64,000 nucleotides of DNA. Source: Maylandia zebra (taxonomy: Eukaryota > Chordata > Actinopteri > Cichliformes > Cichlidae). The stretch spans positions 6,683,556 through 6,747,555 of the forward strand of contig NC_135187.1 of assembly GCF_041146795.1 (NCBI RefSeq). The letters run 5' to 3'. The notes beneath the pieces are model-generated. The model was not told where the DNA came from. It saw nothing but the letters and a program-made list of their open reading frames with translations, and ran no database searches. The position numbers and the translations under genes were made by a program. Shown here in pieces: positions 1-12,306 of this stretch. Each line of letters opens with the position of its first letter. The first letter of the stretch is position 1.

Positions 1-20
1 ACACTACAGTTCCAGCTCAC

Positions 21-2129
21 CTGTGACTCCATATCGTTCTCCGCTCTGCCCCCGAGCTCGCCTGAAAGGCTCCTGACGTTTGAGATGTTGAAGTTGCTCC
101 TTTCCCGCTCTCGTGCCAGCTCCATCTCCCTCTCATCCTCATCCTCCTCGTCTTCTCCTCCTTCCTCCCCGGAGACCACGATCAGGTCGTCATCCTCTCT
201 CCGTTCGGTTTTCACCACCACCCACTGCTTGCGAGGCATGATGCTGGGCTGGCTGTAGGTGGGACGCTTCTGCAGCGGCAACGCAGAGTCCTCTCCGTCC
301 TTTTATTGAGATATTTCACATTATGTACAGAAAACACAGGATACAAACAAACAAACTGTAAACACTAACTCGATTATTAAAGTTCAACTTTTCTTTCAAA
401 ATAAAAGCTCTTCATACAAATTAAAGGTCGACTATCTTCAGGTTGCTCAGACCTCACCTGATAGGATGAAACCCCAAAGCTGTCGCTGACCCCGACCTCC
501 TGCTCTGACACTGAGCTCATCTTCTTCCTCCTCCCGCTGCCTCCTCCTCCTGTGCTTCCTCGTTTCCTTTGATGGTACAGCACCTCCTCCTCTTCCTCCT
601 CGGCTTCCTCTTCCTCCTCAATAAGGAAGGCTTCTTCGCCTCCTGATGGAGTGCAGTAGCTGGGGGTGTTGTTAGCCCCGCCTCCATCTCCAGAAGCTCC
701 CGTTGCAGCCGCGCCACCTCCCCCAAAGCTGCTCCCATCCCTGGGGCTGAAGTAGTTGGTGCTGCTGGGTGATTGGCTCTCGCTCACCGACGGGCGGCTG
801 GGAGGCTGGGAGGCTCGCGGGGGCTCGTTAGACTCAACAACCTGGACTTGACCAACACTTCCAGCACCAGCAGCTCCATTACCACCACCTGCTCCACCGT
901 CACCATTGCTGCTGCTACAGCCAGAGTTGGCTGATCCTCCAGCTCCACTTATTCCATCCTGCACAGCCCCACCTCCTCCACCTCCGCCGCTCCCTCCTGC
1001 CGCCGCGGCTCGGCCCTCCTTCAGTAGCTCCGTGCATTTGTCCACAATGTGCCACATCTGCAGGACGCTGCCCACTGTGAGGTAGTTGACGATGTCATCG
1101 CGGAGCATCTGGAGCTGACCCGTGTAGGCGCAGCTCAGCACGCTCTCAAACGCCAGCGGGTCCATCACTGCCGGGATGGAGACCGTGGACATGTTCTTCA
1201 GTAGTACCTGGAGGCGGATGGAGATCACAACATCACAGTAATGAAGCTTTTTCATTTTGTAACGATCCCTCCTGCCTCCTCCTCCTCTCCCTCATCACAC
1301 TGCAACATTACCCACATGGTCAGAGTCCAGCTCCAAGTGATTTTCTGGTGTACACAGGCAGTAAATCTGTCTGCCAGCCCCTCAGACAGGTAACAGGGGT
1401 CTGATGAAACCTCCCACCAGTTTCACTAAGCAGATATTTGGCAGATGACTGAGGCTCTCTCGAAAACCAATTATTACAGCATAAAAAAGCACAAGTAAAG
1501 TGTTTGTGTGAGGCTGCTGTCACACAGTAGGTCTTTATTATCTTCTAACTCTGAGCTCCCATATAATTAACCTGCGTGACTGTTCACATCTATTCTGTCT
1601 CGCCTCGTTTATTCTGTTTTTCTGAGGTAGAAATAAGAAGCGGCAGATGGCTTCAAACCCAGATTCACATTTTATGTCTCCGGCGTGTCAAAGACACAGA
1701 TCTTGTGTTAGCAGAAACTGGGAGAAAATGCAAACAAGCTGCTGATTACACAACCGACTGAAAATATCTGTAAGACCAACTAATCCTGTCACCTGTCTGT
1801 CTTTCTATAGGCAATCTAATGTTCTAAAGTTTTGCTCAGGCACAAACTGCGACAGCTATTCTTGTCTGACGCTAATAAAGATCCAAGGCTGAGTGAGAGT
1901 CAGTGTGTTCATCCACCTGGTCGTGGAAATAAGGCGAGGACGCAGCCAGGACGCAGCGGTGGGCCTTGAACACTTGTCCCTGGACATGGATGGAGAGGTC
2001 GCAGAGGCTGCCGTCCTCTCTCTGCCGGTTCAGGCTGTCCAGCACCGAGGTCTGAGCGCCGGGGAAGCAAACCTGAACCACTGAGCCGCTGCCGCTGCTG
2101 CTTCCCACCTCCATGGGCACAGACTGCAT
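21..2129 (-). CDS. zbtb22: ZBTB22, BTB/POZ zinc-finger transcription factor, N-terminal part (gene continues past the left edge)
   Basis: Nuclear BTB-zinc finger protein, probably a DNA-binding transcription regulator that dimerises through its BTB domain. Three coding exons are visible on the minus strand: 2129-1917, 1207-458 and 299-21, all phase 0 with GT-AG junctions (donor tatcag|gtgagg at 458, donor tcacag|gtgagc at 21). The BTB domain spans about residues 25-115 and is split by the first intron after the motif SPYFHDQ; it continues with VLLKNMSTVSIPAVMDP and the family signature LTVGSVLQMWHIVDKCTELL. A long Gly/Ser-rich linker and an acidic Glu run follow. Exon 3 carries the ZBTB22-like motif IMPRKQWVVVKTER followed by DDDLIVVSGEE. 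The C-terminal C2H2 fingers expected for the family lie outside the window. The ATG at 2129 sits directly after an acceptor (ttcctcacag), so the 5' UTR is in an upstream exon. The weak pyrimidine tract before exon 3 is the least certain junction. Confidence 0.88.
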
Positions 2130-3859
2130 CTGTGAGGAAGAAAAACCTTCATGACTCCCACAGCCGGAGGTTAAACTCTGACTTTAGATTCATGGCAGTC
2201 TTTCCTGGTTTGTTAATGCTGACTGGCAGGTTGTGGCTTTAAATCTGAGGCTTTAAATTACACGAACAGTGAATCTATTCAAGTATGGAGGAAGCTCTTT
2301 GAATGGGTCACATGACTGCACCTCTCAGGTAATTAGGTATCAAATAAAATATCATGTTAAGAAAAACGGCTGTTTTATTTATGAAAACAACCGTGACCGC
2401 AGTTTGCAGTTTATTGGGTTACTGGGTTGTTGGAATTAGAGCGGGACAACAGCCCTGCAACAAATCTCCACCTCGCTCACGGCAGAGGGTTCAGATCTTT
2501 CTATAAAACGTTTGCAGCTGTGCTGAAACAATCAACAGTTATTTTCCATTTAAACAAATCTTTTTTTTTTAAATTTAGTTTCTTTCATTTTAATAAATAT
2601 ATAAAGAGAAGAGATTGAAACTTCAAATAATTACAAAACAATTACAGAAAAGCTGAAAATCCTCAGAGTGGAAACATAATTTTAGCTGTCTCTTTAAAAT
2701 TACACAAAATTAATGATTAAATAATCGTTACTGATGTAATGTCTGTCAATCAGCTAATCAACTAATCGCCGAATCTCTGATTAAATTTATGATAATTTTA
2801 GAGGTGAAGGGCTTTAAACTCAACTATGCTGGATTTCAAACAAAGTGCATCACAGAGGAATGTGACTGTAGGCAATATAAATGTAAACTTGAAGATATTT
2901 ATCAGTAATTAAGGTAAACTAAGTAACATGTGATAAAACTTGTAACCTTTATAAAAGTTTTGGTAAACATATTTATGGAAAATTTAAGGAATGACTGCAG
3001 ACTCACTGATGGTGCTTATACAGCTCAGAGTAACGCTGGTGCAGTCTTACATCATCACCTACACCTGTCAGTCTTTTCTGATGTAATGATATGTAGGGAG
3101 GTTATTTAAATAATTACTATAAATTTAACGGTGACGCACTTTCTTTGAACATCAGAAGTAATATTTTCCTTTAATCTGACCTTTTCATTCCAAAATTAAT
3201 TACATTTAAATAAATTAAATGGAAAAAAATAATGTTACCTGAAAACTCAAAGCTATATGTTTCAGTTAAAATAGTTTAAGTTTATATATATAATCATGTT
3301 GAACTCATTGATGATGACAGAGGCAGAGAAACTGACTTCATTAGAGATGTTAATGCTCTGAAAGGATTTGAATTTTACCTCAGAAACACTGGAAATCTGT
3401 CCCGTCATTAAGGAAGCAGATAGCCTCAGTTAGAGGACAGTGACAGCCTGATTTTATCCGCCTGTCTGTGAGCCTGACATCACTGACAGGCTGCACATCA
3501 CACACAAACTAAACTTTATTAATCCCAAAAGTTACAGCAGCCAAAAACCATCAACACAACCTCTGACAGAAGAGCTGCAACCAGAACAGCTCAGTAACAT
3601 AAACACGATTAAAACCAAAACCAGAACAAGTTAAAAACACACAAAAAAATCAAAAAGTGAAATAAAAATAAATACTAGAGTTCAATAACAAACCTAAACG
3701 CCCAGTTATAATCAGCTGCTCAGTTTATGCAGCACATCAAATATTTACTGTAGTTATGACAGCTGACATCATCGGTGTCATTCTGAACTTCACATTAAAC
3801 TGGAGCAGCACATCTGTGCAGAGCCTCCTTCATTAAACTCATTAATTAATCATCAGAAA

Positions 3860-4430
3860 CCCGCACAGTCCACGCCGGACATAACCGGCAGACTTTATGG
3901 GGAGAAAAAAAGAAAAAAAATCAACAGCTGGACTGCACACTTTAACTTTACCGCTACAAAAGCGAAGCTGCTGGTTGGAAATGCAGCTGTGCTCGCGGTG
4001 CAGATGTTTTTTCCCCGGTGGCGGTGTTCTCCGTTCAGACGGACAAACGGCGGCATCTGGAAAACCGTCAGAGCTCCGGTCTCCAATCACAGCCGCACAG
4101 ATGTGACGTTAGCCTGCTAGCTAGCCCCGTCGGGCCGCCGCCGACGTTAAACTCACCGTTTTCAGTTGACACCTGAGCCCGTTACAGTCCGGCCTCTGAC
4201 CGAGCGGAGGGCGGCGGGTCCTGCCGGTTCATCCAGGCCCTGAAGTTTGGGGAGCATTTTTGAGAAAAAGCTCCTCGCAGCTGATCTCCGCAGCAGCAGA
4301 CAGCCACACGTCGCCTTTAAGAGCGACCCAGACAGACGAGCCAGACTTTGGCCGACACAAAATAAACTAAAAAAAAAAGAAGCCTGAAAACACTCAAACA
4401 TGCTGCTCATACATCACTCCTGCTGAAAAC
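3860..4430 (-). promoter_or_regulatory. zbtb22: zbtb22 CpG-rich promoter and non-coding first exon
   Basis: GC- and CpG-rich island in otherwise AT-rich DNA. On the minus strand a strong donor (gaaaacg|gtgagt) ends a probable 5' UTR exon at 4157; it would splice over the 2 kb intron 4156-2130 to the acceptor just before the start codon at 2129. The transcription start is not resolved but should lie between about 4200 and 4430. Short open frames here show no recognisable domain. The intron itself (2130-4156) is AT-rich and I see nothing recognisable in it. Confidence 0.55.
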
Positions 4431-4439
4431 TACCGTGTT

Positions 4440-5330
4440 ACAAACAAACAACTATATCTGACTGCAGGCTGGGTTTAAACTTTAACTATTTAAATACAAC
4501 ACAGAAGAAACTTTAAAAACATTAAGGTTCATTTGAAAGAAAATAAGAATATGAAGTTCAAATTTACATTTTGTACTGGACACCGAGGAAACCTTAGCCC
4601 TTACATATACTTCTGTCGTGCCTTCACAGTATGGACCAGGACACGAATTAGATCATGATTTAAAATTGATAATTTAATATTTAAAATGTATAAATAGCTC
4701 ACCTATCTAATAAATGGATTAATCATATATAACTTCATATAATCATTACAAACGTTATACATCATTAAAAAAAAAAAAAATCCTCATAGTTAACATTTAC
4801 AAATATTAATACTGAAGATTACAAAGATCAACATTAAGACCAGTCTGCATTCAAAGCAGTGATAGAAAATAGTGTGGGGCATTTCCCCACACTCACTGAA
4901 ATGGCATCCAAGATGCCTTCATAACTTTAAGAAAAGGAAAGAAAAAAGGCAATAAAATGCAACAGCCTTTAAATTTGGTTTTATTTGTAAAGTAGATGTC
5001 ATAGCATACATGTTAAATAAACATTTAATTAATACATACTAATGATATGGCATCCAAGGAAATGGGTAAAAGAAAACTAAAAATCAGTAAGTGATGTAGA
5101 CTTGTAAAATAGCCATTATATACAGTATATACACAAACATAATCTAACATTGGTGAAAACACTCAATGTTACTGTCATTCACTTCCAACAGCAGGTAAAC
5201 ACAAGAGTTACATTAGAAACTGACTAATGTCTGAGTTTACCGCTCACTTCATGCTAAAACAGCTGAAAGAGGAGAAAAAAAAAACAGCCCACTTAAAACT
5301 CTTAAATGTGTTAAATCTGGAGTGAAAAAA
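4440..5330. other. zbtb22-kifc1 intergenic spacer
   Basis: AT-rich spacer of about 0.9 kb between the zbtb22 promoter and the kifc1 polyadenylation site. It holds no gene I can support. The only structures seen are a perfect 9-bp hairpin at 4871-4893 and two copies of the 10-mer ggcatccaag near 4904 and 5048. Confidence 0.5.
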
Positions 5331-5346
5331 TTTTTTTTTTTTCCTT

Positions 5347-5352
5347 TTTATT
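5347..5352 (-). terminator. kifc1: kifc1 polyadenylation signal
   Basis: AATAAA on the minus strand (tttatt on the plus strand), about 185 bases after the kifc1 stop codon. It predicts a short 3' UTR ending near 5330. Confidence 0.6.
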
Positions 5353-5536
5353 GAAATGCACAGCAACTCCTTTTGTGGTGAAGCTAGCATTACTACACAC
5401 AAGTACAGATATATGGAAGGTTTGAAGCATATTAGATTCAGACAAGTTGTTTGAAGTACTAATTAGAAGAAATGACATTTTGAACCTGAGATGAACCTAA
5501 AAAGTAGAAAACTCAGGATTTTAAAAAAAATAATTT

Positions 5537-8500
5537 CTACTTTTTGTTTGCAGTCGCTGTCCCGATGACGCAGTCGTTCACCTGCGGGGGAGAAAACAAA
5601 ACAAAATTGTCAAAAATGTTAAAGTTACAGTGAAACTTCAAATCCTTGTACACTTCAGTGGTATTTATACTGTAAACCTAATCCCTATGCTGTAAACTGG
5701 CATGTAACTCTAGGAATCACTCATTTCATCCACTTTTGCCACCATTTTCCACATTAATTAGAAGAAAAAATGAAATAAATGAATTGATTAGCTCAAAGAA
5801 ATTCCACTGCAGACGAGTGTTTGTGGTTAAACTGCAAAGCAAGCCACGCACATGGTGCAGGCCACTTCTGTGGGCTCTATCAGGGATTTATGTGACTAGT
5901 CGACTAATTGTCACTAGTCTGTATCAGACTTACCAGTCGTTCAATCTAATTGTTAAAATTTTAATTGATGCCCAATGCTGGTACATTGTGTTCTAAATGT
6001 TAGGCAGCGACCTGCCACCAGATGGCGCACTGTTGTTGAGAAACACCATAAATCTATTAATCTACCCTGATCTTCTTGTTAACACTGAGATCGCAGATAC
6101 ACGCAGAGGAAATTAGTTTTCTCAAAGGTGGAAAACCTCTCCTTTAGGAGAGCAGTTAAGTCAATGGGAGAGGGGCTCAGAGTAGAGTCACTACTTCACA
6201 TCAAAAGGTGACAGCCACCTGGGCAAGGTGTTCCAGCTGGGCATGTCCTACCAGGAGGCCCCAGCATCCTTGGTCATGCTAGCCAGTTTACATCTATCAG
6301 CTGTGGTCAGGAGTAGTCCTTCCTGCTGCCCCCACAACCTGACTAGAAAGCGGCTGTATAATGTATTACTTTGTTACTAAATTTCTGCTTCTATTGAAAA
6401 GGTTGTCATTAATTTTCAGCAGCCTGAATCATTCGCGCCACACTCAGTCGTACTTTTAGATTCTCAAATGATTGTCATATTTTAATAGAACATCTTTTGT
6501 AGTAACGCATTTTCATTTGTATTTAACAGAATGTGATAAATGGATAAGATACATCTGCGTCTAGTTTGACAGTTTCTATTAATCAGTTCTGAAAATTAAC
6601 TCAATATCTGAATGTTACTTAGTTTTACTTTAGTTGGTTAGTCTAATTATTTCCCCCTCGATTAGTCGACTAGTAAGTAAGACGCCAGGAACATCCCTAC
6701 TCTTCAGACAAAACGTGAATATGAATTACACATAGGGCTGCTCGATTATGGCAAAAATGATAATCACGATTATTTTCACTGAAATTGAGATCACGATTAT
6801 TTGACGATATTTATTTAACCCTTTAAGACCTACTATAGAACCAAGTCCACCAGAGCTTTTTTTTTTTTTTTTTTTTTTTACATGCTGTAGTGCCATTTGT
6901 GGGAGCATTTCAAGTTGCTATACATCAATACAACTGTTATAGCCCATATTTTAATAATATGTATGCATTAAGTCCATAGTAATTACATAAATTGCAAAAA
7001 AGTGCAATAAACTACAAAAAAAAATTGAAAATCGCTTTTGTTTTGTTTACATATATTTCTACTTGGAGAAATTTAAGAGGCTTATCCCTCAAAACTTTAA
7101 ATACAATAAAGTTGCAAAAAATAGTTTACAACAACAGGAAATTTATTTTGAGTGTCTTCATAGTTTTATTTTGGAGATACAGCAATTTTTATATACTGCA
7201 GGAAAAACAAAAAACAATCCTATGATGCAAATTTGCAAAGAAAACAGCATGTGCATCATTTCACTGTGGGAAGTGTTACGAACAGCTGATAGGAACGGCA
7301 AAGCGTGTTTCTGGAATATTATGTTTTTGTTCCTGCAAGCGCTTTTTATGCAATTTTTGCAAAGCTATATGTGGAAGGAAACCGTGACCGAGGACAAGCT
7401 GATGGCATCAGATGTAAGTACAACTCCTCCGGTTTCATATGCAAAACAAATTATTGCGCTAGCTTACACGGTTCAGGTTCTACAGGGATTTAAAAATAGT
7501 TACACAAAACGGAGCGTGCTGCTCTGACCGGCTTTAAAGGGTTAACAATGACTTTAAAAAAATAATATAAAATAGTGTGCAACACCACTGAAGTTTTTTT
7601 TTTTTTTTTAACTCTCTTTTCAACCAACGGCAGTCACTCTCCAAATAACTTCTGCTTAGCTTTCCGAGCTTCCCTCGGGTCCTCTTAATCAGCGGTCTCC
7701 AACCTTTTTTGCGCCACGGACGGTTTATGCCCGACAATATTTTCACGGAACGGCCTTTAAGGTGTCGCGGATAAATTAGGGAGGGGCTAATAATCGGCTC
7801 AGTCATTTTTAATGATCGTTGAAAGCCCAGATCGTAATCGTGATTAAAATTCGATTAATTGAGCAGCCCTAATTACACACCAAGGTATTAAAATGGATAT
7901 GGAGTATGGCTTTGGTTTACCATAAACAGCTAATGTAAGGACATCATTAATGTACTCTGTCCAATGAACACTGGAAACAAGACTGCACTGACCTTGCTGG
8001 CAAACCTCAATGAGTTTAGAGTTTCCCCAAAGCTGTCGGGCTCCGGGGCGATGTTAACAAACATCAAGCTGCAGATAAAGACATCCAAAATTAGCGCCAA
8101 AGAATAAACAGTCACAATCTGAAGTGATGGGATCAAACTCTGTTAAATATTTATTGGGGATAAATTCCTTCAGTTTTATGTATCGTCATTATAAAGATTT
8201 GTGATGTCAACAAACTCACGTTTTGCTGTTCCCCCCCAAACATCCCTGCAGGAGGTAGGTGAGCTTCGAGTTCCTGTAGGGAACGTAACTCTCCTGAAAC
8301 ACAAAGGCCAAAAAAATCATTAATACTGTAAACGTAAAGAAAGCAGGTGTGACATCTAAGACTACAGAAACTGCAGCTGCAGACCTTGTTGGCCAGAGCG
8401 GCGATAACGATGCCCAGGTTGGACAGCGAGCCGTTGATGGCGGTCATCTCTTTGAAACGGTCACCCTGAGACTGGCTCTTCACCATTCGCTCACTGCCAG

Positions 8501-11500
8501 CCAAGTCCACCAGGCACAGAGTGGCTACATCAGAGCAGATTTTGCACTGGTTACAGTAACAATAACTAACCAGACTCAATATTGTAGATCCAAAAAGAAG
8601 AAACCACATTCCTGATGCTGGTACTTCCAGTGGGATTATACTCACATTTGCACTTGACATCCCTGCCGGCATTGACTCCCTCAATATCCAGCTGGAAGAC
8701 TGAGTGGGAGCGAGACGAGCGGTCATTCTGGGCTGTCTGGGCAGTGGAGCGATTCTGATTGGCCAAAGCAATGAGACCGAGAACCTGAGAGGACGAGGGG
8801 ACGTTTTAAAACACATAGAGCACTGATAAAAGTTTGGTAACAATTTGTCAGTCGATTTGAAATTAATTTTGTTCTGAGCTACAGATGTCTGTCTGCTGTA
8901 CCTGATCCTCATTGGAGACCCGCTCATAAGTGAGATTAGTGATTGTCACTTCGTTGCTGGTTGTCTTGCGGATCTCATGCTCCGGTCTCTTGCTGGACTT
9001 GCCGGTGTACAGAAGGTCCCTCAGGGTCTCATTGTAAATTTCAACAAAGCTTGCTGTGAACGTGAACTGAAATAAAAACTAAAATGAGCACATTCCCTCA
9101 TAAAAGCACCGCGAGGGCACACAGCAGACTGCAGTGTGAAAGCCCTCTGACGCTGAGGAGCAGAAGCAATTTAACACTAATGTGAGACTTTTGTGGATAA
9201 AAAGAAAAGCACAACATTAACAGTGCGGCAGATTAATCATAAAAGCTCCACTCATCTGTATGCTCAAAATCATCTTTGGTGCTTAAGGAAATATGGCCGA
9301 CTGTGGTAGAAAAGCAGTCTGGTCTTAGATGAACAACCTGTAACACTTACTACTCAAGTCTTTCAGATAGTCTGCAGTTTAAAAGCTGCTGCTCTACCAC
9401 CGTGTAAAGCTGCTACCACTGACCTTCTCTTCAGACATTCAAACACAAACCAAACCAACCTCCCAGCCTTGTTCTCCCAGTTTTCCTGCAGCTTTAAAGA
9501 TCTGTTGCACAGCTCTGGGAATGACACCTCTGGTCTCGTCAACCTCGTCCCCCTCCATGGTGTACGTCTTCCCGCTGCCGGTCTGACCGTAGGCAAAGCA
9601 GCAGACATTGTAGCCGTCCAGTGCTGACTGCACCAGCAGTGAGATCTCCTCAAAGACCTGAAGATAAAGACAAATTTATACATTTCCTCCACGCACAGGC
9701 GGGGACCACAAAATGAAAAACAGTTTATTCTTTGATATACTATAAAATGTGATATTCACCTCCTGCTGGGAGGCCCGAGGACCAAACACACGGTCGAAGC
9801 TGAAGTTGTAATTCTTCTGAGTGTCAGCAGTTTTGCCCGTGTGAGACTGAAAAGCACAAAAACTCAGTTCAGTTGGTTGTTTGTGCTTCCTCTTTGGGTT
9901 AGGGTTCATCTACGCTGACACTGAATTACACGTCTTAACTCACACAGAACTCAAATTCTCTGCAGCCAACAGTTTCTTTAAACATGCGTTAAGCGGTCCT
10001 CATTCTTACCTCCTCGGTTTTAGCCAGCGTTATCGCTTTATTGTCGCTTGTGGCGAGTTGTACATGTTTGGGAAGGCCTCCACCTACCAGAGGACGCACT
10101 CTGCAGAACACTCTGATATTACCCTGCAAGAGATACAAGAGTGACACTGAAACTTAATATTTTATTGGTTGCAGCAAAATCCGAAGGATGATTGGACAAA
10201 TGTGACCAGCACACACCAAAAACAACCAAAGAACAGAGAAAACATTCACATTTTGTGCACATGAAGAGGCACTTTTATTGGTAACAGAGGCAAACTTGCC
10301 TTGAGCTCTTGTATGGTGTTGTGGAGCCGTCTGCGCTCCATCTCTCCAGCGTAAAGTTCATCCTTCTGCTGGGCCACAGTTTCTTTCAGAGACCGAACCT
10401 CCTCCTCGAAGTCTCTGAGGTTTACCTGCACACGGGCCAGAGTCGACTCCTGCACAGAGAGCTTCATCTGGAGCAGAAAGAACAAATGATATTAAGGTTT
10501 GGCAGGTCAGCCCATCTGTACGTTTATCTAGTGATAATAAACAAGCACGGCCATTCTCAGCTGCTGTTCAGTCAATCTTTTACCTTCAGAGTCTGCAGCT
10601 CCGTCTCTTGGCTGTCTCGGAGAGTCTCCATCACTCTGTATTTCCCCTCCAAGTTGGTGAGCTCCTTCTGAAGAAAGTTCTTGTCACTCAAGACTTTCTC
10701 CAGCTCATCCTGGACTCCAGCCAACACCTGCAGCTTCATCTCATACTCCCTAAAAATCCCAGAAGATAAAAGCAAAGTCAAGTTGTCAATGGTTAACACG
10801 ACAATTTCAGGAGTAAAATTCCTAACTGAACGTTTATTTTCCAAAAGAAATAGTCCTCATACCCATTCTGGCTCCTCTGTATCTGAAGCTCCTTCTCCAC
10901 TTCCACAATTTTTCTGTGGCTCTGGGACACAGAGTCTTGGAGAACCTCATTTTGCTGATTCAGAGTCTTAACTTTTATTTGGTAGGTACGGACCTTATCC
11001 TCCATGTCGCTGACCTTGCCCTTCAGATCCCAAGGGTTTCGTTTTTGTGTTCCACCTGTACACAAACGCAACATTTTCAATTTGTTTTTTTCCGGTCTGT
11101 TAAGAAAAACTATTCTACAGAAGCAACCTTTAAACTTCAACTTCCATTTAGGTGCTTCATGCTTATGGTCGTGTTTGCACAAACTCACTCAGAATCGTGG
11201 CTTATTTCAATGTACTGGGTCACTTTTTTCACACTTTGAAACATTTTCAAAAGCATTTAAAATTTATGGAGGGTTATTAACAAATCGAAGCCCCAAAATA
11301 TAAACGTTTAGTTGTCAGAAGAAAAGAAATGAGCAGAATTCATTTCTCACCTGTTTTTGTGCCGGTGGATGCAACGGGTTGTTTCATGTTGCCTCCCTTT
11401 GATGTAGTTGAAGCTACAGACTGCTTAATGACACCTAAACAGTAAATAGATGCATTAAATGATCACATGTTCATCTGGGACCAAACTACGTACAAGATAT

Positions 11501-12306
11501 GACATTGTCCATGAACAAATTTAATTAAACTTTAAAACTGCTTAATCACTGCTCCAGATGAAGGTTTGTGACCACAGTGTCTAAAGTCCTGCCACATATT
11601 TAGCATTTCTTACCTCTAGACGGAGCCGCAGCTACAGTGGCAGCTCCTACAGCTCTAAGAGGCCTAGCTGTGTTGGAGAGAGTGAAACAAAAAGGACATT
11701 TTTATCAAAATGACAAGAGGACAGAAGCACAATATACAATGTGAAAACGTGTTTTACTCAATGATTTTTTTTAAATAAAGTTAATGCAGTTTTAGTTTTT
11801 GACTGGTTTAGTTTGGGGACAGCCTTTTAATGAAGTGCTTTACTGAGATAAAGTAGTTCTCCGACATAAACCAATGTAGTTTGGAGTAAAACAAAAAGAT
11901 TTCAACACTCAGGATTGAGACGTTACTTACAGATAGGTGCTCGGGTTGCTGCGAGAGCAGGTCGCTTGGTACCAATGACCGTAGCCGCTGGTTTAACCGG
12001 ATCTGCATCCTTACGGAGTCTCTTCTGCAAAACAAAAGACACCATTAGCATACAGTGAGAACAAACCTGAGTCTTGCGCAGGTTTTCAGCTGTGGTTTAC
12101 TAGCCTTCTAAGATACCTGCATGTGCATGTGAGGATGACTCACCTCCAGCAAAAATTAAACTCACAAATACTTAACAGTAATCTAAAAGTCAGACAGTAG
12201 CAGTAAAAAGGTAAACAGAAGGGTTTACACAAACCTGTGCAGGTGCCAAGTCCTGGGCATTCTCCGCGAGTACCCTCTTACTTGACATTACTGGCAGGCG
12301 GGACAT
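5537..12306 (-). CDS. kifc1: KIFC1 (HSET, kinesin-14), minus-end-directed spindle kinesin
   Basis: ATP-driven motor that crosslinks and slides spindle microtubules. Sixteen coding exons join in frame to 622 aa: 12306-12235, 12024-11931, 11667-11614, 11434-11351, 11055-10863, 10749-10584, 10467-10300, 10123-10010, 9846-9760, 9657-9460, 9066-8902, 8784-8646, 8524-8385, 8293-8220, 8068-7993, 5581-5537. Order: basic Ser/Pro/Ala-rich tail (1-100), coiled-coil stalk (about 105-275), neck [14 protein letters not shown] near 274-287, then the C-terminal motor typical of kinesin-14. Nucleotide site: P-loop GQTGSGKT at 368-375, switch [10 protein letters not shown] at 485-493, switch [10 protein letters not shown] at 516-523. 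The C-terminus [14 protein letters not shown] resembles human KIFC1. Human KIFC1 is 673 aa; the difference is mainly in the tail. Intron 7 starts with GC (ctcaag|gcaagt). The last intron (7992-5582) is swollen by hAT elements. Start chosen at the first Met after an acceptor at 12310. Confidence 0.95.
5881..6703. mobile_element. degenerate hAT-type non-autonomous element in the last kifc1 intron
   Basis: Both ends carry related terminal sequences containing ctagtcgactaat: the left begins cagggatttatgtgactag and the right, read inverted, begins tagggatgttcctggcgtc. The flanking bases (ctctat / ctctt) are only vaguely alike, so no clean target duplication survives. No transposase frame is visible. 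The element carries a strong CTCF-type motif at 6015-6030. Confidence 0.45.
6015..6030 (+). promoter_or_regulatory. CTCF-type motif
   Basis: CCACCAGATGGCGCAC fits the vertebrate CTCF core consensus CCASYAGRKGGCRSY at every core position. It lies in the last kifc1 intron, inside a degenerate hAT element. Binding is inferred from the motif only. Confidence 0.5.
6733..7871. mobile_element. hAT-type non-autonomous transposon, 1139 bp, with 8-bp target-site duplication
   Basis: Terminal inverted repeats TAGGGCTGCTCGATTA (left) and TAGGGCTGCTCAATTA (right, inverted) are flanked by the perfect 8-bp direct repeat ATTACACA at 6725-6732 and 7872-7879, the hallmark of hAT insertion. It sits in the last kifc1 intron. 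A 154-codon open frame at 7063-7527 has no transposase features. Positions 7690 to about 7776 match the left end of the separate element at 38497, so this copy is a mosaic or carries a truncated nested insertion. Confidence 0.85.

Noticed and set aside
1208-1255. Upstream Met codons of the frame covering zbtb22 exon 2
   Set aside because: The frame upstream of 1207 is intron; the acceptor cgcctccag and the BTB continuity with exon 1 show the true join.
7063-7527. 154-codon open frame on the plus strand
   Set aside because: Lies wholly inside the hAT element 6733-7871, AT-rich, without transposase motifs.
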